Shown in pieces: positions 7,163 through 11,460 of a DNA stretch of 11,460 nt (positions within the stretch are counted from its first letter, which is position 1; every line of letters starts with the position of its first letter). This DNA is from Chloroflexota bacterium. Its GTDB lineage: Bacteria > Chloroflexota > Dormibacteria > Dormibacterales > Dormibacteraceae. The notes under the pieces are model-generated. The model saw only the letters and a program-made list of their open reading frames with translations, was not told the DNA's origin and made no database searches. The position numbers and the translations under genes were made by a program. The stretch covers positions 1 to 11,460 of the forward strand of contig VBKD01000102.1 of the NCBI GenBank assembly GCA_005888075.1, in the 5' to 3' direction.

Positions 7163-8601
7163 CACCACTTTGCCTCCAACGCGAGCCCGGATCGACCGGC
7201 GAGGCGGACCGGCTTGCGGGTGGCGTCGGGGAAGATCTTGCCGGGATTGAGGATGGCCTGCTGGTCGAACGCAGCCTTGACACGCTGCATCGCGTCGAGG
7301 TCGTCCTCGGTGAACACCCACGGCATGAAGGCGGCCTTCTCGAGTCCGATGCCATGCTCGCCGGAAAGCGCGCCACCCAGCTCGACCACCGCGCGCAGCA
7401 TCTCCTCACCGGCCTCCTCGACCTGGTGCAGGACGCCGCGATCGCGCATGTCGAACAGGATGTTGGGATGCAGGTTGCCATCGCCGGCGTGGAACACGTT
7501 GGCGACCGGCAGCTTGTAGTGAATGCCGATCTCGCCCACGGCGGACAGCACCTGGGGTAGCCGCGACCGCGGCACCACCCCGTCATGCAGGTAGTAGTTG
7601 GGCTTGATTCTCCCCAGCGCGCCGATGGCGCCCTTGCGTCCCGCCCAAAGCAGCTCGCGTTCGGCCGGTGTCTGGGCCTCACGCATCGCGAACCCGGAGC
7701 TCTGAGCCAGGATCTCGCGGATCTTTGCCATGAGCTCGCGCGTCGACTCGGCGATTCCGTCGACCTCGACCAGCAGCACGGCGCCGGCCTCGGTGGGGTA
7801 GCCCGCGTGGTAATGCGCCTCGACCGCGCCGACGGTGACGTTGTCCATCATCTCGAGGGCGGCGGGGACGATGCCGTTCCCGATCACGGCAGAGACCGCC
7901 TGGCTTGCCGTCTCGATGCTCGGAAACGCGGCGAGCAGCGTGGCGACGCTCGGCGGGACGCGCAGCAATCGCACCTTGACCTTGGTGATCGCGCAGAGCG
8001 TTCCCTCGGAACCGACGAGGATCCCGCAGAGGTCGAGCCCGGTGCGGTCAGGCGCGTCTCCGCTGACCCAATGCAGGCTGCCGTCAGCGAGCACGACCTC
8101 CATCCCCAGGACGTGGTTGGTCGTGACGCCGTAGTAAAGGCAGTGCGGCCCTCCGGAATTCTCGGCGGCGTTGCCGCCGACGGTGCATGCCTTCTGGCTC
8201 GAAGGATCCGGGGCGTAGAAGAGCCCGTGGCGAGCCGCCACGAGAGAAAGCTCCTGGTTGACCACACCTGGCTCGACGAGGGCGGTTTGCGCGATCGGGT
8301 CGATCTCGATGATGCGGCGCATGCGGCTCATCTGGAGCGCGATGCCGCCGTAGATGGTCACCGCTCCTCCCGACAGCCCGGTGCCGGCGCCTCGGGGGAC
8401 GACAGGGATCCGGTTCTTGGCCGCGACGAACATCACATCCGCGACCTGCTCCGAGGAAGCCGGCAGAACGATAGCGTCCGGCATGGCGCCCTCGATCGAC
8501 CCGTCGCGCTCGAAGATCCGGAGGTCGTTGTGATTGTCGATCACGTAGTCGCGACCGACGATGCGGCGCAGCTCCTGGCCGACCGATGGGGAGTACCGCA
8601 T
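7159..8601 (-). CDS. glcD: Glycolate (2-hydroxyacid) oxidase FAD subunit GlcD
   Basis: The 480-aa product shows the VAO/PCMH FAD-binding fold: PRGAGTGLSGG (69-79), CTVGGNAAENSGG (139-151), GMEVVLADG and GSEGTLCAIT. The C-terminal FAD-oxidase domain has HAGDGNLHP (H371, H378), GEHGIG (E415, H416) and ILNPGKIFPD. The His, His and Glu are the positions that bind the divalent metal and substrate carboxylate in the related D-2-hydroxyacid dehydrogenases. The likely reaction is glycolate to glyoxylate with electrons passed to GlcF; D-lactate or D-2-hydroxyglutarate cannot be excluded by sequence alone. The ATG at 8601 overlaps the upstream gene's stop as TGATG and begins MRYSPSVGQELRRIVG. A start at 8730 would add 43 residues foreign to the family and is rejected. 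Confidence 0.93.
   Translation of the reverse strand: MRYSPSVGQELRRIVGRDYVIDNHNDLRIFERDGSIEGAMPDAIVLPASSEQVADVMFVAAKNRIPVVPRGAGTGLSGGAVTIYGGIALQMSRMRRIIEIDPIAQTALVEPGVVNQELSLVAARHGLFYAPDPSSQKACTVGGNAAENSGGPHCLYYGVTTNHVLGMEVVLADGSLHWVSGDAPDRTGLDLCGILVGSEGTLCAITKVKVRLLRVPPSVATLLAAFPSIETASQAVSAVIGNGIVPAALEMMDNVTVGAVEAHYHAGYPTEAGAVLLVEVDGIAESTRELMAKIREILAQSSGFAMREAQTPAERELLWAGRKGAIGALGRIKPNYYLHDGVVPRSRLPQVLSAVGEIGIHYKLPVANVFHAGDGNLHPNILFDMRDRGVLHQVEEAGEEMLRAVVELGGALSGEHGIGLEKAAFMPWVFTEDDLDAMQRVKAAFDQQAILNPGKIFPDATRKPVRLAGRSGLALEAKWW
7173..7177 (-). promoter_or_regulatory. Ribosome binding site inside the end of glcD that sets the glcE start
   Basis: On the minus strand GGAGG (7177 to 7173) lies 4, 7 and 10 bases before three consecutive in-frame GTG codons at 7168, 7165 and 7162. 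It supports initiation here rather than at the upstream ATG at 7321. The third GTG gives the classic 4-base overlap with the glcD stop; the second has the most typical spacing. Confidence 0.7.
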
Positions 8602-8942
8602 CAGGCGATGGGCGCCTCGCGCTCGGGGCTGTGCTCGAAGGCTTCGAAGCGGCGCGTCATCGCGCCCGGCAGGCCCGGCGCTTCCGTCGCCTCTGCGCCG
8701 ACGATGAGCAGGCCGAGCCAGCGCCGGCACTCTTCGTCCGAGGGCACGCGATCAGGTCGTTCGAAGATCGCCTCCTGGATGCGGCTGTGCGGCGAGACCT
8801 GGATCGTGAACCACACCGATAGGCCGTCGTCGGTGATCGCGCGGTGGGTTTCGTCGACCCGGCGGTTCACGGGCAGGCGCAACGGTTTTGCCTCGGCCGC
8901 GGCTCGCAGCCGCGCAGCCTCGCGCTCAATTGCGTCCAACAC
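8601..8942 (-). CDS. 113-aa protein of unknown function, first gene of the glc operon
   Basis: I do not recognise a family. The product is charged and soluble, has no membrane helix or cysteine cluster, and has an alpha-helical, Ala/Arg/Glu-rich N-terminus (about 1-25). The middle section VDETHRAITDDGLSVWFTIQ looks like a beta-sheet segment, and it is followed by DEECRRWLGLLIVG. It is likely to be real because its TGA overlaps the glcD ATG by one base, the same coupling used between glcE and glcF. An in-frame TGA seven codons upstream confines the start to GTG 8942 or TTG 8939. No Shine-Dalgarno site is at normal distance, but TTTAAG lies 6 bases before the GTG, which would suit a leaderless transcript. 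Its role in glycolate oxidation (assembly, regulation or other) is unknown. Confidence 0.72.
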   Translation of the reverse strand: MLDAIEREAARLRAAAEAKPLRLPVNRRVDETHRAITDDGLSVWFTIQVSPHSRIQEAIFERPDRVPSDEECRRWLGLLIVGAEATEAPGLPGAMTRRFEAFEHSPEREAPIA

Positions 8943-8963
8943 GTCCAGCTTAAACTCGCCTCA
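8943..8963. promoter_or_regulatory. Candidate bidirectional leaderless promoter between glc operon and UroD-like operon
   Basis: Only 21 bases separate the two divergent GTG starts (8942 minus, 8964 plus). Its AT-rich core gives TAAACT (8951-8956) 7 bases before the plus-strand GTG, and TTTAAG (8954 to 8949) 6 bases before the minus-strand GTG. These are -10 distances for transcripts starting at the start codon itself. The -35 elements would lie inside the opposing genes; on the plus strand TTGCGT (8930-8935) is a weak candidate with a short 15-base spacer. Confidence 0.4.
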
Positions 8964-9944
8964 GTGAGGGAGAGAGTCGAGGCCGCGCTCGCGATGTCTG
9001 TGGCGGACCGGCCGCCAGCCGGCGCGTGGGGCCACACGTATCGCGAGGAATGGGCGGCGGACACTCTGGCCGCGATCACCGTCGAGCGGGCTCGAAGGTT
9101 TGGGTGGGACTTCGTGAAGTTCCAGCCGCGGGCCAGCTGCTTCGCCGAGGCGTTCGGCTCCGAGTACCGGCCGGCCGGTCACCGGCTCCGAGCGCCGGTG
9201 CTGGTCAAAGCCGTGGTGCCCGACCTCGAATCGTGGCGTTCTGTCGGGCTGCTCAACCGGCGGGCGCTGGACGATCAGGTCGAGTCCTTACGCATGACCG
9301 CGCGGGAGCTCGGTCCGGATGTGCCGGTGATTCAAACCGTGTTCAGCCCCATCACCGTGGGCGGATACCTGGTGGGCAAGTCCCCGGCTCGTGTGGTGCG
9401 CGAGCTTCGCAAGCACCCCGACCTGGTCCGGCCCGCACTGGACAAGGTGGCCGAGGCGCTGGTGGACTTCAGCCGTCGGTCGGTCGACGCCGGTGCGGCG
9501 GGAATCTTCTACGCGATCTCCGGCTACGCGAGCAAGGATGCGATGCCTGAGGCGGTATACCGCCAGCTGGTGATGCCTTATGACATCGGAGTGCTCGACC
9601 AGCTGCCACCTGCCGCGTGGTTCAACGTCGTGCACCTGTGCGGCTCGAACCTGAATTTCGGGATGGCGCACGATATGCCGGCGCAGGCGGTGAGCTGGTC
9701 GATCCACAACCAGGGCAACCCATCCCTGTCTCAGGGGCGCGAGATATCGGGCCGACCGGTCATGGGCGGGCTGAGCCAGCGCGGCACGCTGGTGCGCGGC
9801 CCGATTTCGGAGATCGAGGCGGAGGCGAATCGGGCAGTGGCTGAAACCGCTCGACGTGGATTGCTTCTTGCACCGGGCTGCTCGGTTCCACCCCGCGTTC
9901 GCGATGCGAACCTCGAGGCGATAGCATCGGCGGTCGCGGCATGA
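8964..9944 (+). CDS. UroD/MtaA-superfamily protein with methyltransferase-type zinc site
   Basis: The 326-aa product has the uroporphyrinogen decarboxylase (TIM-barrel) fold signatures: N-terminal RVEAALAMSVADRPPAGAWG, KFQPRAS, TVFSPITVGGYLVG, and a C-terminal APGCSVPP before a terminal helix. It is not the heme enzyme HemE: the HemE signature RQAGRY is absent. Instead it has H224-L-C226 and C306, the His-X-Cys...Cys pattern (79 residues between the two Cys) that binds zinc in the corrinoid-dependent MtaA/MtbA/CmuA methyltransferases. The expected role is transfer of a methyl group to or from a thiol or corrinoid; the substrate is unknown. The start is GTG 8964, where family similarity begins; ATG 8994 is an alternative and ATG 8844 would run into the divergent gene. 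It has no Shine-Dalgarno site. It overlaps the next gene as ATGA, so the VOC protein is co-translated. Confidence 0.82.
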   Translation: MRERVEAALAMSVADRPPAGAWGHTYREEWAADTLAAITVERARRFGWDFVKFQPRASCFAEAFGSEYRPAGHRLRAPVLVKAVVPDLESWRSVGLLNRRALDDQVESLRMTARELGPDVPVIQTVFSPITVGGYLVGKSPARVVRELRKHPDLVRPALDKVAEALVDFSRRSVDAGAAGIFYAISGYASKDAMPEAVYRQLVMPYDIGVLDQLPPAAWFNVVHLCGSNLNFGMAHDMPAQAVSWSIHNQGNPSLSQGREISGRPVMGGLSQRGTLVRGPISEIEAEANRAVAETARRGLLLAPGCSVPPRVRDANLEAIASAVAA

Positions 9945-10345
9945 GCAAAGTCGAAGGCCTCGCCGAGATCGTGCTGTGGGTAGCCGATATGGAGGCTGCG
10001 CTCCAGTTCTACCGCGACATGTTCGGGCTCGAGATCATGTCGCCTGCTGAGATGCCGAACAAGTTCTTGATGGCCGCCAAGCCGGGGGGCATTCCCGAGA
10101 TGATCGTCCTGGTTCCGCATCCTCACCCGGCCGATTATTTCCCGCGACACAAAGAGAAGCGCGTGCTGCATCACCTGGCTTTTCGGGTCGACCGCCGTCA
10201 CTACGACGAGCTGGAGAACAGCTTCATCGAAGCCGGGGTCGAGGTACGCCACGGGGTCCACCCAGTGCTGAAGGGCGTGCGCACCTTCTACGTCGACGAC
10301 CCCGACGGAAACGAGGTCGAGGTCATCGGTCCATCCGCCCCGTAA
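9941..10345 (+). CDS. VOC-superfamily (glyoxalase/bleomycin-resistance/dioxygenase fold) protein
   Basis: The 134-aa product is one complete VOC module with two beta-alpha-beta-beta-beta units. The first is EIVLWVADMEAALQFYRDMFGLE (residues 9-31, typical loop and helix) and the second starts at RVLHHLAFRV and ends in DPDGNEVEVIG. Candidate metal ligands are H78 and E127; at the usual first-strand His/Gln position there is E9. VOC proteins do glyoxalase, epimerase, ring-cleavage or sequestration chemistry, and the sequence does not say which. The ATG overlaps the UroD-like gene's TGA by four bases. TAA at 10343-10345 abuts the Shine-Dalgarno site of the next gene, so the three genes form one operon. 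Confidence 0.88.
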   Translation: MSKVEGLAEIVLWVADMEAALQFYRDMFGLEIMSPAEMPNKFLMAAKPGGIPEMIVLVPHPHPADYFPRHKEKRVLHHLAFRVDRRHYDELENSFIEAGVEVRHGVHPVLKGVRTFYVDDPDGNEVEVIGPSAP

Positions 10346-10350
10346 AGGAG
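10345..10350 (+). promoter_or_regulatory. Strong ribosome binding site for the 94-aa gene
   Basis: AAGGAG sits 7 bases before the ATG at 10358, the best Shine-Dalgarno match in the window. It overlaps the last base of the preceding VOC stop codon. Confidence 0.85.
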
Positions 10351-10357
10351 CCAAGAC

Positions 10358-10642
10358 ATGCCCATTTTGCGGATCGAACATGCAGTCCCCGACTTCGCAG
10401 GTTGGAAGCGCGCTTTCGACAGCGATCCGGTCGACCGGAAAGGGTCTGGCGTTCGTCGATATCAGGTCTCGCGGTCGGTCGAAGATCCGAACTACGTACT
10501 CATCGACCTCGAGTTCGACACCCTTGAGGATGCTGAAGGACTGCTGACCAAAATGCGCCGGGTGTGGAACGGCGAAGGCCAAAACGTGATGAGGAACCCT
10601 CAAGCCCGGATAGTCGATACGGTCGAGCAGATCGAGCTTTGA
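10358..10642 (+). CDS. 94-aa conserved-looking protein, probable dimeric alpha/beta-barrel fold
   Basis: No named family is assigned with confidence. The pattern is beta (PILRIEHAV), helix (FAGWKRAFDSDP), beta (VRRYQVSRS), beta (NYVLIDLEFD), helix (LEDAEGLLTKMRRVWN) and beta (ARIVDTVEQIEL). That is the order of a ferredoxin-like dimeric alpha/beta barrel, as in small monooxygenase/ABM-type or stress-responsive proteins. No Cys, signal peptide or membrane helix is present. The start is well supported by AAGGAG at 10345-10350. It lies 12 bases after the VOC gene and so probably shares its transcript; a link to the VOC/UroD-like chemistry is only inferred from position. Confidence 0.8.
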   Translation: MPILRIEHAVPDFAGWKRAFDSDPVDRKGSGVRRYQVSRSVEDPNYVLIDLEFDTLEDAEGLLTKMRRVWNGEGQNVMRNPQARIVDTVEQIEL

Positions 10643-10687
10643 GGGATTCAGCGTCCTTTTAGGGGCGTTCGTACCCTTGTAAACAAC

Positions 10688-11460
10688 ATGGACCCGGAAT
10701 CCCGCCTGGAGCGGAGACGGGTACGGTGGTTTTTTGCCGGCCTGCTGGTGATCAGCGCTGCCATCGACATCGTCGGCGCGTTGCTGATCCAGCATCAGAC
10801 GCGCAGCCAGGTGCTGAGCGTCCTGGTGCCGGAGAGCATCTCGCTTGGAGGGCGCACCGGCGCCGTGCTCGCGGGACTGACCCTGCTGCTCCTTGCGGGA
10901 GGAATCGCGCGGGGCAAACGGGTCGCGTTTCGCCTGACCATGCTCGTTCTCGGCGCCACCATCGTCTTTGAGCTGGTCAAGGACCTCGACTTCGAAGTCG
11001 CGGCCCTGTTCGGTTGGATCATGTCCGGGCTGTGGTGGTTCCGCCACCACTTCGACGCCGACTCCGATCCGCGCCGGGTGCGGTGGGGCCTGGCCGTGCT
11101 CGGCACCGGCGTGGCGGTCGCGGTTCTTTACGCGGTGACCGGCTCTCTCTTGCTTGGCGGCCAGCTTGAGCGAGAGTCCGGCGTGATCACCGCTCTCGAA
11201 ACACTTCTCATCGGATTGGCAGGCAGCTCAACCGGATATCGGGCGCTGACCGAACGCGCGAGCTGGTTCCTGAGCACGCTGCCGCTGGTCAGCTACGGGC
11301 TCGTCATCCTTGCGCTGACGCAGCTGCTGCGCCCCGTGATCGCGCCGCGTGTCGTCGCAGCCGATAGGGAACGCCTGGAACGGATGCTCAGTATCTGGGG
11401 TCGGAACCGCATCTCGCACCTGGCTGTCCATGGGGCATCGAGCTATCACTGGCTCGACGG
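10688..11460 (+). CDS. MprF/LysX-like membrane protein, lipid aminoacyl-transferase (DUF2156) type, 3'-truncated
   Basis: The frame is open from ATG 10688 to the window end (257 complete codons). After a charged start (MDPESRLERRRVRW) come about six hydrophobic segments, near residues 14-34, 58-73, 80-97, 104-117, 133-152 and 193-215. A charged linker (ADRERLERMLS) leads into IWGRNRISHLAVHG (from about 236), which resembles the start of the phosphatidylglycerol lysyltransferase (MprF) C-terminal domain, where G-x-N-S-L-S-H-L-A-like sequence is usual. Such enzymes use aminoacyl-tRNA to modify phosphatidylglycerol, reducing negative surface charge and sensitivity to cationic peptides. Most of the catalytic domain is outside the window, so activity and substrate are inferred. 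There is no clear Shine-Dalgarno site before the ATG; the 45-base gap after the previous gene contains no convincing terminator. Confidence 0.75.
   Translation, partial: MDPESRLERRRVRWFFAGLLVISAAIDIVGALLIQHQTRSQVLSVLVPESISLGGRTGAVLAGLTLLLLAGGIARGKRVAFRLTMLVLGATIVFELVKDLDFEVAALFGWIMSGLWWFRHHFDADSDPRRVRWGLAVLGTGVAVAVLYAVTGSLLLGGQLERESGVITALETLLIGLAGSSTGYRALTERASWFLSTLPLVSYGLVILALTQLLRPVIAPRVVAADRERLERMLSIWGRNRISHLAVHGASSYHWLD

Noticed and set aside
8844..8963. Upstream ATG extending the UroD-like protein by 40 residues
   Set aside because: The extension overlaps the divergent 113-aa gene and has no family resemblance; similarity begins at the GTG at 8964.
7585..8967. Open frame of 460 codons on the plus strand
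   Set aside because: Antisense to glcD and the 113-aa gene; its translation is Asp/Arg/Gly-rich mirror sequence without domains.
8964..9944. Annotation as HemE (uroporphyrinogen decarboxylase)
   Set aside because: The HemE substrate-binding signature is absent and methyltransferase-type zinc ligands are present.
10652..10667. Possible terminator hairpin after the 94-aa gene
   Set aside because: The stem needs two G-U pairs, is only about 6 bp, and has no following T-tract.
9731..11050. Open frame of 439 codons on the minus strand
   Set aside because: Covers parts of four plus-strand genes with clear motifs and ribosome sites; its own translation is low-complexity and unlike any known family.

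Overview
The window is a gene-dense, GC-rich bacterial chromosomal segment with nine protein genes and almost no intergenic space. No tRNA, rRNA, CRISPR array, transposase or integrase was seen. Several start codons lack a clear Shine-Dalgarno site. GTG starts are used, and AT-rich hexamers sit 6-7 bases before two of them, as in leaderless genes. The gene mix (FHA plus PP2C signalling pair, GlcDEF, an MprF-like lipid enzyme, a UroD-superfamily protein) would fit a soil Chloroflexota/Dormibacterota or Actinomycetota member. That assignment is inference from content and composition only.

Layout. (i) 1-2403, plus: the 3' part of a glycoside hydrolase family 2 (beta-mannosidase-like) protein, cut by the window edge. 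It keeps the acid/base Glu but has Ala where the catalytic nucleophile Glu should be. (ii) 2503-4036 and 4069-4845, plus: a membrane-anchored FHA-domain protein with a long Pro/Ala/Trp repeat linker, interrupted by an apparent one-base frameshift near 3259, followed 32 bases later by a PP2C-type Ser/Thr phosphatase. Together they look like the reader and eraser of a Ser/Thr phosphorylation module; no kinase is in the window. (iii) 8942-4842, minus: a translationally coupled operon of a 113-aa unknown protein, then GlcD, GlcE and GlcF (2-hydroxyacid, probably glycolate, dehydrogenase). GlcF and the phosphatase converge and share the palindromic stop CTAG. (iv) 8964-10642, plus: a UroD/MtaA-superfamily protein carrying the His-X-Cys...Cys zinc signature of corrinoid methyltransferases, a VOC (glyoxalase-fold) protein overlapping it by four bases, and a 94-aa probable dimeric alpha/beta-barrel protein. 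This operon diverges from the glc operon across only 21 bases. (v) 10688-end, plus: a multi-pass membrane protein running into the start of an MprF/LysX-type (DUF2156) lipid aminoacyl-transferase domain, cut by the window edge.

Most of the window is ordinary metabolism and signalling. The observations most worth checking are the nucleophile-less GH2 enzyme, the FHA linker with its repeated Thr motifs and frameshift, the methyltransferase-type zinc site in the UroD-like protein, and the very short divergent promoter region at 8943-8963. I did not find convincing evidence of a wholly new system.
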